This document shows positions 10,507 to 18,337 of a stretch of DNA of 64,000 nucleotides, piece by piece. Below the pieces are notes generated by a model. The model searched no databases and had not been told where the DNA came from. It was given only the letters and a program-made list of their open reading frames with translations. The DNA is from Winogradskyella marincola. Its GTDB lineage: Bacteria; Bacteroidota; Bacteroidia; Flavobacteriales; Flavobacteriaceae. The first letter of the stretch is position 1. Each line of letters opens with the position of its first letter. Location of the stretch: NCBI RefSeq assembly GCF_029624125.1, contig NZ_JARSBN010000003.1, positions 437,466-501,465 of the forward strand, in the 5' to 3' direction. A program made the translations under genes and the position numbers.

Positions 10507-10542
10507 AAAAGCCACGACTACATATCGTGGCTTTTATTTTTT
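10507..10542 (+). terminator. Rho-independent terminator of the adhesin locus
   Basis: AAAAGCCACGA (10507-10517) and TCGTGGCTTTT (10525-10535) form an 11-bp stem with a seven-base loop, followed by a T-rich run. It lies 22 bases after the PorP/SprF stop. Confidence 0.9.
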
Positions 10543-10592
10543 TAAATCTAAAAATAGAATTCAATCTAAGTCAGTTTTAACGATGGTTTCTA

Positions 10593-10600
10593 TAATTTTG
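10593..10600 (+). promoter_or_regulatory. Bacteroidota -7 element (TAATTTTG)
   Basis: The sequence matches the TAnnTTTG consensus of Bacteroidota housekeeping promoters. It lies 30 bases before the TTG at 10631, so the mRNA leader would be short. This supports that TTG as the start. No clear -33 TTG was seen. Confidence 0.45.
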
Positions 10601-10630
10601 TACCTCTTTTAAAGATATAAATAACATTTT

Positions 10631-11446
10631 TTGGCTGAAAGTTTAGATTTTAAAGATAGATTTATTGGTTTTCAAAACACAGCTCTTTTATGGAATATTA
10701 ATTCTGTAAAATCACTGGTTCAGTTTTCTATTTTATCTACTCAACAAGAATTCTGTAACAATACAATTCAAAAGAAATTAAGATTAGGAAAGTGGATTGA
10801 AGTATTTACTCTATTTCAGTTACAACAAATGGATACTGTTGAAATTCTGGCAGAAAACCTTCAGATTAAAAACAACAAACAAACTATTGGAGAAATTGAT
10901 TTACTATTGCTTCAGAATGAATTACCTATTCATTTAGAAATCGCATATAAATTTTACTTGTTTGATGATTCACAAACGTATTTAAATCCTTTAGATTACT
11001 GGATTGGTCCAAACCGAAATGATAGTTTATCGCTTAAACTACAAAAATTAAAGGACAAACAATTGCCTTTACTGCACAAACCAGAAACGAAAACGGTATT
11101 AAAAACATTGGGTTATGAAAGTCATCAATTTGAACAGTTTGTTAATTTTAAAGCTCAATTATTTTTGCCGTACCATAATCAAAACATAGCTTTCGACACA
11201 TTAAACAAAGCCTGTATTAAAGGGTTTTATATACATTTTAATGAGATAAAATTATTCAGAAGTTATCAATTTTATATTCCAAATAAACTAGACTGGTTGG
11301 TAGAACCAAAACTTGATGTAAATTGGCTAAGCTATAACGAAGCTGTTAATGTCATTGAAAGGTTTATGACAAAAAAACAATCACCTCTTTGCTGGTTAAA
11401 GGACAAAAATAATCAGCTTTCAAAATGCTTTATAACTTGGTGGTAA
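10631..11446 (+). CDS. DUF1853 family protein
   Basis: This 271-residue cytoplasmic protein lacks signal or membrane segments. It matches my recollection of DUF1853: an N-terminal helical part ('RFIGFQNTALLWNINSVKSL'), a central restriction-endonuclease-like stretch ('EIDLLLLQNELPIHLEIAYKFYL', E-x-D then E-x-A-x-K), and an aromatic C-terminus ('SPLCWLKDK'). The D...ExK-like pattern suggests a PD-(D/E)XK fold, but biochemical function is unknown. The start is TTG, because no in-frame ATG occurs before residue 80 and a -7 promoter element lies 30 bases upstream. It abuts the rluE start with no gap, so the two are probably co-transcribed. Confidence 0.75.
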   Translation: MAESLDFKDRFIGFQNTALLWNINSVKSLVQFSILSTQQEFCNNTIQKKLRLGKWIEVFTLFQLQQMDTVEILAENLQIKNNKQTIGEIDLLLLQNELPIHLEIAYKFYLFDDSQTYLNPLDYWIGPNRNDSLSLKLQKLKDKQLPLLHKPETKTVLKTLGYESHQFEQFVNFKAQLFLPYHNQNIAFDTLNKACIKGFYIHFNEIKLFRSYQFYIPNKLDWLVEPKLDVNWLSYNEAVNVIERFMTKKQSPLCWLKDKNNQLSKCFITWW

Positions 11447-12007
11447 ATGGAGAACGCATATTACAAAATATACAAGCCTTATGGTTATTTGAGTCAGTTT
11501 GTGAACAACCAAAACAGACGAAAAAACAAAAAACTATTATCTGAAATTTATAACCTTTCTGAGAGTATCATGGCCGTTGGAAGATTGGATGAAAAATCTG
11601 AAGGTTTATTATTGCTTACAACAGATGGTAAATTTAGTAATCATATAACCAGCTCTAAAATTGAAAAGGAATACCATGTTATGGTTGATGGGTTAATTAC
11701 TAATGAGCAGATTGAAATTTTAAAAGGAGGTGTAGAAATTTCTGTAAACGGAAAACCTTACCATACAAAACCTTGTATTGCAGAATTACTAAAAGATACA
11801 TCGCACATTGTTGAGCGCTTTGTTCGTGATGAAAAACACGGTCCTACATCTTGGTTAAAAATTACTTTGAAAGAAGGCAAGTTTAGACAAGTACGAAAAA
11901 TGACTGCTAAAATAGGATTTCCTACACTGAGATTGGTACGTGTAAGAATTGGAAATTATTACTTAGAGAATATGAAACCTAAAGACATTAAAACCATTAG
12001 TTATTAG
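11447..12007 (+). CDS. rluE: 23S rRNA pseudouridine synthase RluE-like
   Basis: This 186-residue RsuA-family pseudouridine synthase has the catalytic motif GRLDEKSEGLLLLT at residues 45-58, with catalytic Asp48. It begins directly in the catalytic domain and lacks the N-terminal S4 RNA-binding domain of RsuA/RluB/RluF, which is the RluE arrangement; RluE makes pseudouridine 2457 of 23S rRNA in E. coli. The C-terminal 'KLKEGKFRQVRKMTAKIGFPTLRLVR'-type block (shown here as 'EGKFRQVRKMTAKIGFP') is also typical. It starts at the base after the DUF1853 stop codon, and its 3' end overlaps the convergent gene at 11997 by 11 bp. Confidence 0.9.
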   Translation: MENAYYKIYKPYGYLSQFVNNQNRRKNKKLLSEIYNLSESIMAVGRLDEKSEGLLLLTTDGKFSNHITSSKIEKEYHVMVDGLITNEQIEILKGGVEISVNGKPYHTKPCIAELLKDTSHIVERFVRDEKHGPTSWLKITLKEGKFRQVRKMTAKIGFPTLRLVRVRIGNYYLENMKPKDIKTISY

Positions 12008-12737
12008 AAGCAGTTTCTTCTTTTTCTGATGCTTTTTCTTCTTCTGTTTTAGGTTTTATAACCGTTTTTTCATTGTTGAATACAATGATGGCCTTAACAC
12101 CTGTTAACAAATTCCATTCTTTAGAAGAAATTTCTTTGCCTTGATCGTCATATACGATAAACTCAGCTGTATTAGGACCTGATTCTCCTTGATTTAAAGC
12201 TGTTATTTCAACAGTGTTTTTACCTTGAATTAAGTCTACTTCTACCCTTCTGTAGCTACTGGTTAAAACCAAGTTTTGATTAACAACTAATCCATTTATA
12301 GAAATACTTACACGATCTCCATCAGGATATTCGTGGTCTCTGCAAATTATATTTACAAATTTGGTATCTACACGATGTTCTCCTAAGAACTGGTCGGACA
12401 TGGTTTTAACCACACCTCCTTTTTCCAGATCTTTTGACCATCGCTTTTCATATATTTCAGCAGGACTTTTAAGGCCGTCTTGCTCTGTCATAGAAAACGG
12501 CTTGTCAGACTTTTTAATGATAAACTTCTTTTTTTCATCATCCTTACCGCTTGTTTTATCTTCTTCTTTATCAAGCTTTGGCGCTACTTTTATCTTTGTA
12601 GGTAAAGAGTCTTTTTTGGTTTTAGCAGGTTCTGCAGGAATACGTATAGTTTTATTCTCCTTATCTGTTACTTGAGAAAATGCAACAGAAAAAGTGAGAA
12701 AGCTAAATAAGAGTAATATGTGTCTAAAAATTTTCAC
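11997..12737 (-). CDS. Secreted protein of unknown function
   Basis: The protein has 246 residues, with a Sec signal peptide (MKIFRHILLLFSFLTFSVAFSQ), a long Lys/Asp/Glu-rich low-complexity linker (about 25-75), and a folded domain (about 80-220). That domain includes 'YPDGDRVSISINGLVVNQ' and 'VEITALNQGESGPNTAEF', an all-beta pattern. A Glu/Lys-rich tail follows. I do not recognise the family; similar secreted proteins seem common in Flavobacteriaceae. No lipobox or T9SS tail is visible, so it is probably periplasmic. It is convergent with rluE and overlaps it by 11 bp. Confidence 0.75.
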   Translation of the reverse strand: MKIFRHILLLFSFLTFSVAFSQVTDKENKTIRIPAEPAKTKKDSLPTKIKVAPKLDKEEDKTSGKDDEKKKFIIKKSDKPFSMTEQDGLKSPAEIYEKRWSKDLEKGGVVKTMSDQFLGEHRVDTKFVNIICRDHEYPDGDRVSISINGLVVNQNLVLTSSYRRVEVDLIQGKNTVEITALNQGESGPNTAEFIVYDDQGKEISSKEWNLLTGVKAIIVFNNEKTVIKPKTEEEKASEKEETASNN

Positions 12738-12834
12738 TAAAATTTAGATGAGTTACTGGTTATAAACTTGTGGTACAAAAACCATACCTACTTCAAAATA
12801 AACGTATAAAAATGTAATTCCTTACAAAAAAACG

Positions 12835-14343
12835 TTAAAACTTACCATTAAAGCTAATGCGTAATTTACGGTTATACTCTTCAAACAACCAATCTTTATA
12901 ATTATCTGTACTATTCATTATACAGTAACAATATTGTTTTATACGGTAAGCAATTTCATCTTGAAGTAACTTAACAAGGTCTCTTGCGTCGTACACATCT
13001 TCACTATTTTCTATACAAATTTGCGAATGTTGCGCTATAGATCTTTCGATAACCGCAAAAGACTTTTTTCCTGAATTTATTACATCTTTATATTCCGTTT
13101 TTACATCAAATTCTAGATTGTCAGAATTTTTAAGCTTTGTTTTTAAAGTGTCTGGCATAACATATACAAAATCTCGCTCTAAGGCTTCATCGTCTATTAT
13201 GTTTTCAAGATATAAATCTGGATATTTAAAAATGTGTTGCCAATCTACAGGCTGACTCCATGGTCCAAAACGAGAGATATTGTTTCCTAAATCTATAACC
13301 TGAAACGTTTTTCTGTCTTTGTATATACGACTACCACGACCAATCATCTGAAAATATAATGTTAACGACCTTGTAGCTCTATTAAGAATTATAGACTCTA
13401 CAGAAGGCTCATCAAAACCTGTAGTTAGTATACTTACAGAAGACAACACAGCATCTGGTGTGTTCTTAAACCACTTAAGAATATCTTTTCGTTCTTGCTT
13501 ACTGGCTGTATTATCTAAATGCTGAACGTTATAACCCGCTTTTTTAAACGTATAATATACTTCCTTTGAAGTATAGATACCATTGTTAAAGATTAAGGTT
13601 TTTTTGCCTTTTGCCAACTCTTCATAAGCTGTAAGCAATTTGGTTTGCATTAAAGAATTAGTGTATAAAGCCTCAGAAGATTTTACAGTATAATCTCCAT
13701 TAATACCAATTTTTAATGAGGTTAAACCAACATCGTAATGGTATACATCTGCACTTGCCAAAAATCCATTACTTATTAAAGTAGATATATCATCGCCAAC
13801 TATAAGTTTATCATAGTTGTCTTTCATAGGCAGCTTAATGTTACTACTTAACGGAGTTGCTGTAACACCAAGAATGAAGCAATGTTCAAAGAATTTAAAG
13901 AGTTTCCGAAAAGAGTTATAGTGAGCTTCATCTATAATAACTAATCCTACATTTTTTAGTTGAAAATCGTTATCAGACAAACGGTTATTTAAAGTCTCAA
14001 CCATGGCTACAAAACACTGATATTCATCTTGGTCAGGTAGTGTTTTAACCTTACTGTTTATGACCTTATTTTTTACATTAAAACCAGAAAGTACATTAGA
14101 CGTTTGCTTACACAACTCAATTCTGTGGGTAAGAATTACTACTTTTTTTTGGTGTTTTTCTACATAACGTCTAACGATTTCAGAAAAGATAACCGTTTTA
14201 CCACCACCTGTAGGTAATTGATATAGCAGATTAAAATTATTTGCTTCTTCTGCCATAACATCAAAAATGCGATACAAATCTTTGACTTGATAATCGTATA
14301 ACCTCTTTTCTGATGTAGTATCCTTAATGATGTTTGTAGACAT
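12835..14343 (-). CDS. Superfamily 2 DEAD/DEAH-box helicase
   Basis: The protein has 502 residues with the full SF2 set: Q-motif region, Walker A PTGGGKT (44-50), DEAH box 'VIIDEAHYNS' (138-141), 'GVTATPLS' motif III, 'SILTTGFDEPSVES' motif V and 'MIGRGSRIYKDRK' motif VI. It resembles the helicase part of type I/III restriction enzymes and stand-alone RadD/YejH-like helicases. No restriction or methylase gene lies nearby, so a DNA repair or RNA remodelling role is more likely than restriction (inference). It is transcribed divergently from exbD with a 146-bp gap. A TATTTTTG -7 element lies at 14373-14380 on this strand. Confidence 0.88.
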   Translation of the reverse strand: MSTNIIKDTTSEKRLYDYQVKDLYRIFDVMAEEANNFNLLYQLPTGGGKTVIFSEIVRRYVEKHQKKVVILTHRIELCKQTSNVLSGFNVKNKVINSKVKTLPDQDEYQCFVAMVETLNNRLSDNDFQLKNVGLVIIDEAHYNSFRKLFKFFEHCFILGVTATPLSSNIKLPMKDNYDKLIVGDDISTLISNGFLASADVYHYDVGLTSLKIGINGDYTVKSSEALYTNSLMQTKLLTAYEELAKGKKTLIFNNGIYTSKEVYYTFKKAGYNVQHLDNTASKQERKDILKWFKNTPDAVLSSVSILTTGFDEPSVESIILNRATRSLTLYFQMIGRGSRIYKDRKTFQVIDLGNNISRFGPWSQPVDWQHIFKYPDLYLENIIDDEALERDFVYVMPDTLKTKLKNSDNLEFDVKTEYKDVINSGKKSFAVIERSIAQHSQICIENSEDVYDARDLVKLLQDEIAYRIKQYCYCIMNSTDNYKDWLFEEYNRKLRISFNGKF

Positions 14344-14364
14344 ATAGCAAATTCGCTCAAACGT

Positions 14365-14380
14365 TAATTTTGCAAAAATA
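14365..14380. promoter_or_regulatory. Back-to-back -7 elements between helicase and exbD
   Basis: TAATTTTG at 14365-14372 (plus strand) directly abuts the complement of TATTTTTG at 14373-14380 (minus strand). Both match TAnnTTTG. The minus copy sits 30 bases before the helicase start. The plus copy is about 118 bases before exbD, so its use is less sure. Confidence 0.35.
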
Positions 14381-14467
14381 ACATATTGTAAGTGTTTTTG
14401 TTATGAATTGTTAATAACCTTTAACAAGAATGGTATTGTTCTTGTGATTAAGAAAATATTAACATTT

Positions 14468-14487
14468 TAAATAAATAAATAAATAAA
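14468..14487 (+). repeat. (TAAA)5 microsatellite next to the exbD start
   Basis: Five perfect TAAA units end two bases before the ATG at 14490. The tract occupies the place of a ribosome binding site; A-rich leaders promote initiation in Bacteroidota. Copy-number slippage could change the leader without altering the protein. Confidence 0.7.
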
Positions 14488-14489
14488 TT

Positions 14490-15056
14490 ATGAAATCATT
14501 TCGAAGACATTCTGCGACGGTCAACGCAGGATCTATGGCAGACATTGCCTTTCTGTTACTCATTTTCTTTTTAGTAACAACGACCATTTCTGCAGACAAA
14601 GGGATATTACGACAATTGCCAAGCGATTGTCCCAATATTGAAGAGTGTATAAAAGACATCAATGAACGAAATCTGTTAAGAATAGAATTAAACCATAAAC
14701 AAGAAATCTTTATTGAAGGAGACGTTGTAACCCTCAACGAAGTTAAAAACATCGTTAAAGCTTTTGTTGACAACAATGGTGCATCGGATTGTGATTATTG
14801 CACAGGCGAACAACTAGCGGAATCATCTGATCATCCCAGAGAGGCTGTGGTTTCATTAAGCCATGATGCTTTAACAAAGTATGAGTTGTTTATTTCTGTA
14901 CAAGATGAAATTACAAAGGCTTATTATGACTTAAGAGCAAGATATATTGAAAATGAATTCAATAAAACTCCAAACCAAATTACAGATAATGAGTTTAAAA
15001 TTGTAAAGGAAGTATATCCTTTTATAGTATCTGAAGTTATGGTTAAAAGAGACTAA
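14490..15056 (+). CDS. exbD: ExbD/TolR family biopolymer transport protein
   Basis: This 188-residue inner-membrane protein has a single transmembrane helix ('MADIAFLLLIFFLVTTTI', about 16-34). The helix carries Asp18, equivalent to the proton-path Asp of E. coli ExbD. A periplasmic domain follows ('IEGDVVTLNEVKNIVKAF', about 75-95). ExbD works with ExbB and TonB, or in Bacteroidota sometimes with gliding or T9SS-related motors, to use proton motive force. No exbB or second exbD is adjacent, so it is an orphan copy here. A (TAAA)5 tract directly precedes the ATG, and its end overlaps the convergent lipoprotein gene by 4 bp. Confidence 0.88.
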   Translation: MKSFRRHSATVNAGSMADIAFLLLIFFLVTTTISADKGILRQLPSDCPNIEECIKDINERNLLRIELNHKQEIFIEGDVVTLNEVKNIVKAFVDNNGASDCDYCTGEQLAESSDHPREAVVSLSHDALTKYELFISVQDEITKAYYDLRARYIENEFNKTPNQITDNEFKIVKEVYPFIVSEVMVKRD

Positions 15057-15463
15057 TGCAATGAGTCTTTAGCTTGAATGCAGTATTCAATGTTTAGCTT
15101 TTTTTTGCCCCATTTCTTTGCTTTATGTACATCTTTACCCATGTAAATATCAATGCGCTTTCGCCAACGTCTATTCATTTTATCTTTTACTGTAAAAAGG
15201 CTATCAAAGCCTTCAATTTTTACTTGGGTATTATGTACTAAACCAGAATCTATTAAATCTCTAGATACAGCAATATATCTTAATCCAGGTACTAAGCTAT
15301 CTCCAAAAGCTGTAATATTAGGATGGGAATTGGTTTGGTATGCAAGAGAATTGTAAGCTGTAGCAGTAACCTCAAAAGATTTTGAAGTACACTTTTCTTC
15401 TATCGTCTTAGAACAAGATAAAAATACAAGACAACCAATTAGTATAACTGCTTTTTTGCTCAC
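15053..15463 (-). CDS. 3D-domain lipoprotein
   Basis: This lipoprotein has about 136 residues from the GTG at 15463 (SKKAVILIGCLVFLSCS, lipobox LSC); a GTG at 15478 would add five residues. The mature part is a 3D (Asp-Asp-Asp) domain, the double-psi beta-barrel also found at the end of MltA and in RlpA relatives: 'VTATAYNSLAYQTN', 'AFGDSLVPGLRYIAVSRDL', 'VKDKMNRRWRKRIDIYMG'. The domain is associated with peptidoglycan binding or cleavage. The three Asp-containing motifs are present, so activity on peptidoglycan is plausible but not proven. Confidence 0.82.
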   Translation of the reverse strand: MSKKAVILIGCLVFLSCSKTIEEKCTSKSFEVTATAYNSLAYQTNSHPNITAFGDSLVPGLRYIAVSRDLIDSGLVHNTQVKIEGFDSLFTVKDKMNRRWRKRIDIYMGKDVHKAKKWGKKKLNIEYCIQAKDSLH

Positions 15464-15478
15464 AAAATAAAGATACAC

Positions 15479-15581
15479 ATAAAGTTAAAAACTGTTAAAC
15501 TGTAACCTGTTAATTATTAAGGGTGTAACATTTTTATTTTTTGGTCGTCTATTAAGTGTAATCAATTAAAAAACAAAAATC
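15479..15581. other. Leader region of the micro-ORF unit
   Basis: This AT-rich stretch separates the divergent 3D lipoprotein from the micro-ORFs. It contains a near-promoter TATTTTTTGG (around 15535-15545; one base too long for TAnnTTTG) about 40 bases before the ATG at 15582, and the partial repeats CTGTTAA/CTGTAA/CTGTTAA. Nothing else was recognised. Confidence 0.3.
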
Positions 15582-15668
15582 ATGAGAACTTTAAACAACA
15601 ATCAATTAACAAGTACAACTACAGAATCAAGAAGCTATACTTGGAACAGCAAGAGACGTTATAGATAA
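15582..15668 (+). CDS. Candidate micro-protein 1 (28 residues)
   Basis: ATG to TAA gives 28 residues starting MRTLNNNQLTSTTTESRSY and ending WNSKRRYR. It has a polar, Asn/Thr-rich front and a basic aromatic tail. The ATG has an A-rich leader (AAAAACAAAAATC), typical of translated Bacteroidota genes. No family is recognised. It is the first of three tiny frames ending at a strong terminator. It could equally be part of a non-coding RNA. Confidence 0.4.
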   Translation: MRTLNNNQLTSTTTESRSYTWNSKRRYR

Positions 15669-15706
15669 CAACGCTATCATCATCAATCATTAAAAATCAA
15701 ACAATT

Positions 15707-15778
15707 ATGAAAACACTGTCTAAAATCGTCAATACATCTAATAGTTTAGATGATGACTTAGAAAACATTAAATTATGA
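15707..15778 (+). CDS. Candidate micro-protein 2 (23 residues)
   Basis: ATG to TGA gives MKTLSKIVNTSNSLDDDLE followed by NIKL. It lies 38 bases after micro-ORF 1 and has an A-rich upstream region (AATCAAACAATT). The acidic second half contrasts with the basic tail of peptide 1. Its stop overlaps the next ATG (ATGA), a translational-coupling arrangement. Function unknown. Confidence 0.38.
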   Translation: MKTLSKIVNTSNSLDDDLENIKL

Positions 15779-15810
15779 ATTGGATTCATCACCCAAAAGC
15801 ATTGAAATAA
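15775..15810 (+). CDS. Candidate micro-protein 3 (11 residues)
   Basis: ATG to TAA gives MNWIHHPKALK. The ATG overlaps the stop of micro-ORF 2 by four bases, and its own stop touches the A-run of the terminator stem. The peptide is too short for any family assignment. Coupling and position are the only support. Confidence 0.28.
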   Translation: MNWIHHPKALK

Positions 15811-15844
15811 AAAAACCAACACTTCAATTGTGTTGGTTTTTTTT
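15809..15844. terminator. Strong bidirectional terminator
   Basis: AAAAAAACCAACAC (15809-15822) and GTGTTGGTTTTTTTT (15830-15844) form a stem with a seven-base loop and a T-run on either strand. It ends the micro-ORF unit rightward and the secreted protease gene leftward. Confidence 0.92.
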
Positions 15845-15863
15845 ATCTTATAAATTGTAGTGA

Positions 15864-18173
15864 TTAATCCTTTACAATTTTTTGAGTTAAACTTCTAGAA
15901 CCAGAAGTAAGCTTTATAAAGTAAACACCACTTTGATACTGAGACATATTTACAGAATGCGAAGTTGTATTAGCATTAAAAGTTCCTTTAGACATCTGTT
16001 GACCTAAAGCATTAAACATTTCATAACGTACATCTTCGTTTATAGTATTAAATATAACATTAAGATTATTATTTACAGGATTAGGATAAAAATCTACGAC
16101 ATTCTCCAAACTATAATCATCTATACTTAAAGCATCTTTAGCTGTAAAAGTAACAGACTCAGAGTTACCAAAGTTACCACCAGATATAATAACATTTCCA
16201 TTTTCATCTTCTAAGCTATAAGATCCATTTCCCCAACTACAGCATATTCCGTCTCCATAAGCATCAAAAATTGAAAAACTATAACACTCATCTAGAGTTG
16301 GTATTGGGATGATTTCTTGGTAAGTAGAATTATTAGCATAATCAGTTGCAGGACCATTAGCAATTATAGTATTATTGCTATCTAATAATTGCCAAGTTGT
16401 TTCATTTCCATAGTTATCTGTTGTTACGTTAAGTACCACTTCGGTAGTAGTGTATGACGGAGCTATATCAAAATCTAAAGTAAATACATCGTTAGCTGTG
16501 TTTTCATCAGCAACACCATTAGGGTTAGATACAGAAACATTAAATGTATGGGTACCAACGGCTAAATCTGTGTAAGATGGTGCAGCTACAACAACCTGTG
16601 AATCGTTAGATAAAGAACCTGTCCAGTTAACAACTGTCTCTGGTCCACCATCCAAAGAATAAGTTATTGTTGCAGAATTAATAGCTAAACTTCCTCTATT
16701 AACTAATGCTACCTCTGGTGTAAAATCAGTATAGCAAGCATTATTACCTCCTGAAGCTAAAACTACAGATGCATCGTTATTATAAATTGGGAAATAGTTT
16801 ATACTAACAGCTCCTGTATTAGTTGGGTCTAACCAGTCACTTAACCTGCTAGACGCAGAACTACCATATCCCCAAGCAACACCAAATCGTCCATAAAAAT
16901 CAGGTTGACCATTATTGCTCGTACCATTACAAGCTGCTGCACCACCCGAAAGCACACCAATTAAGCGCCCATCTTGATTAAATAAACCAGATCCTGAAGA
17001 CCCTTGTTCTGTAACACCCAATTCCCACTCAGAAATAAACCACATTTGAGTATTAGCATTTCCATTGAAAGATATTGCTTGTCTAGTAGCACCATCATCA
17101 TCTCTACAAACTTTTTGTATATCTCCACTTGGATGATGAATACCAAAGTTAAGAGCTGGTACTTGTGTTGTAGATCTATTCCATCCAACCCAAACCACAT
17201 CTGGGTTGTTATTAAAAAAACTTGCATCAGTAATTTCAACCAACTCCATATCAGACTGAGAACTATTAGCTCTTAATATAGAGCCACTCACCGTTTGGTT
17301 AAAAGAGCCATTTGGGCTACTTGTAACTGTAGAACACGAAGGGTTTGGACTTCTCCAGTTAAACCTAAAGGCCCAACCTGCTTCTCCACCACCACAGTGA
17401 TTAGCTGTCATAAAATAAGGTGTACCATCATTGCTAGTGTTGTTTATAAGAGTTCCAGAACAAAATCCTGTACTTCCTGTAACTAACATAGCAGATGCTC
17501 TTTTTATTTTTTCTTTTACATTGTCTAAATCATAAGGATCTGCACCAGGAGGTGTAATGTCGCAGTCTACGTCTTGATTACAAGATCCTGAATCATTAAG
17601 TGCTTTTTGATACATCGCTGCTGTTCTGTATCCATGCACAACAGAACCTACAGTTAATTTTGCTTCACCAACAGCATTTGCAGGCTCATAATACTCTATC
17701 CAGGCTTTATCACCAGTTACCAACCAGGTTCCTAGCACCTCTTCTGGATTATTATTGTTATGAGTAAAAGGTCTTAATAAATCATCCTTTTCATCATTGT
17801 AAACATAAAGTTTTGCGCCTTCAGGTAATTTAAATACATCAAACATAAAATTAATAGATGTCGCATTTTCTGAATAATAAGACATTCTCCAAATTTTATC
17901 TCCATTGCTTAAAGTTGTCCATACTCCAACTTCATTAAAATCATGGTCTACATAAATATCATGGCCAAATCTCCAAGGCTTAGACTTATTCTTATCATTA
18001 ATTATATCTTCCTCATGTAGCTTTTTTAAATCAAACGAAGCTAGTTTATGAGCTTTAACATTGGGTAAGTTGGTCATATTCCAACTTGGTGGCTTTACAT
18101 CTTCAGGAATAATTTGTGCAAAAGAAATCACTGAAGTCATAAGAAGTGTAACTAGAAGTAGTTTTGTTTTCAT
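15864..18173 (-). CDS. Secreted lysyl-endopeptidase-like serine protease with T9SS type A tail
   Basis: The protein has 769 residues with a signal peptide (MKTKLLLVTLLMTSVISFAQ) and a propeptide-like region (to about 225). A trypsin-fold (S1) protease domain resembling Achromobacter lysyl endopeptidase spans about 226-460. The probable catalytic triad is His259 (TANHCGGG), Asp308 (SQSDMELVEI) and Ser393 (QGSSGSGLF). CARDB-like and propeller-type beta domains follow ('NACYTDFTPEVALVNRG', 'CYSFSIFDAYGDGICCSWG'). The last 75 residues ('VDFYPNPVNNNLNV', 'GVYFIKLTSGS', 'KIVKD') are a type A T9SS sorting signal, so the enzyme should be exported across the outer membrane and released or anchored. 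Lys specificity is inferred from overall similarity only. The gene appears monocistronic. Confidence 0.9.
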   Translation of the reverse strand: MKTKLLLVTLLMTSVISFAQIIPEDVKPPSWNMTNLPNVKAHKLASFDLKKLHEEDIINDKNKSKPWRFGHDIYVDHDFNEVGVWTTLSNGDKIWRMSYYSENATSINFMFDVFKLPEGAKLYVYNDEKDDLLRPFTHNNNNPEEVLGTWLVTGDKAWIEYYEPANAVGEAKLTVGSVVHGYRTAAMYQKALNDSGSCNQDVDCDITPPGADPYDLDNVKEKIKRASAMLVTGSTGFCSGTLINNTSNDGTPYFMTANHCGGGEAGWAFRFNWRSPNPSCSTVTSSPNGSFNQTVSGSILRANSSQSDMELVEITDASFFNNNPDVVWVGWNRSTTQVPALNFGIHHPSGDIQKVCRDDDGATRQAISFNGNANTQMWFISEWELGVTEQGSSGSGLFNQDGRLIGVLSGGAAACNGTSNNGQPDFYGRFGVAWGYGSSASSRLSDWLDPTNTGAVSINYFPIYNNDASVVLASGGNNACYTDFTPEVALVNRGSLAINSATITYSLDGGPETVVNWTGSLSNDSQVVVAAPSYTDLAVGTHTFNVSVSNPNGVADENTANDVFTLDFDIAPSYTTTEVVLNVTTDNYGNETTWQLLDSNNTIIANGPATDYANNSTYQEIIPIPTLDECYSFSIFDAYGDGICCSWGNGSYSLEDENGNVIISGGNFGNSESVTFTAKDALSIDDYSLENVVDFYPNPVNNNLNVIFNTINEDVRYEMFNALGQQMSKGTFNANTTSHSVNMSQYQSGVYFIKLTSGSRSLTQKIVKD

Positions 18174-18337
18174 GTGAAAAATTTTATTTAGAATATGTAA
18201 AAATAAGGTTCTATTTTTATCTAGCGAGCAATATAATTATCAATTAATATCCAATCGACCAAAAGCAATTTTAATCGACAACAAGATATTTCAATGTAAA
18301 AAATAATGACAACAGATGTAGCGAACTGGTTATGTAA

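Noticed and set aside
12361-12675. Antisense frame of 104 codons within the secreted protein gene
   Set aside because: It is Ser/Phe-rich, typical of the complement of Lys/Glu-rich coding. The minus-strand gene has a good signal peptide.
12835-14343. Type I/III restriction system
   Set aside because: Only the helicase is present. No methylase, specificity or nuclease gene lies on either side.
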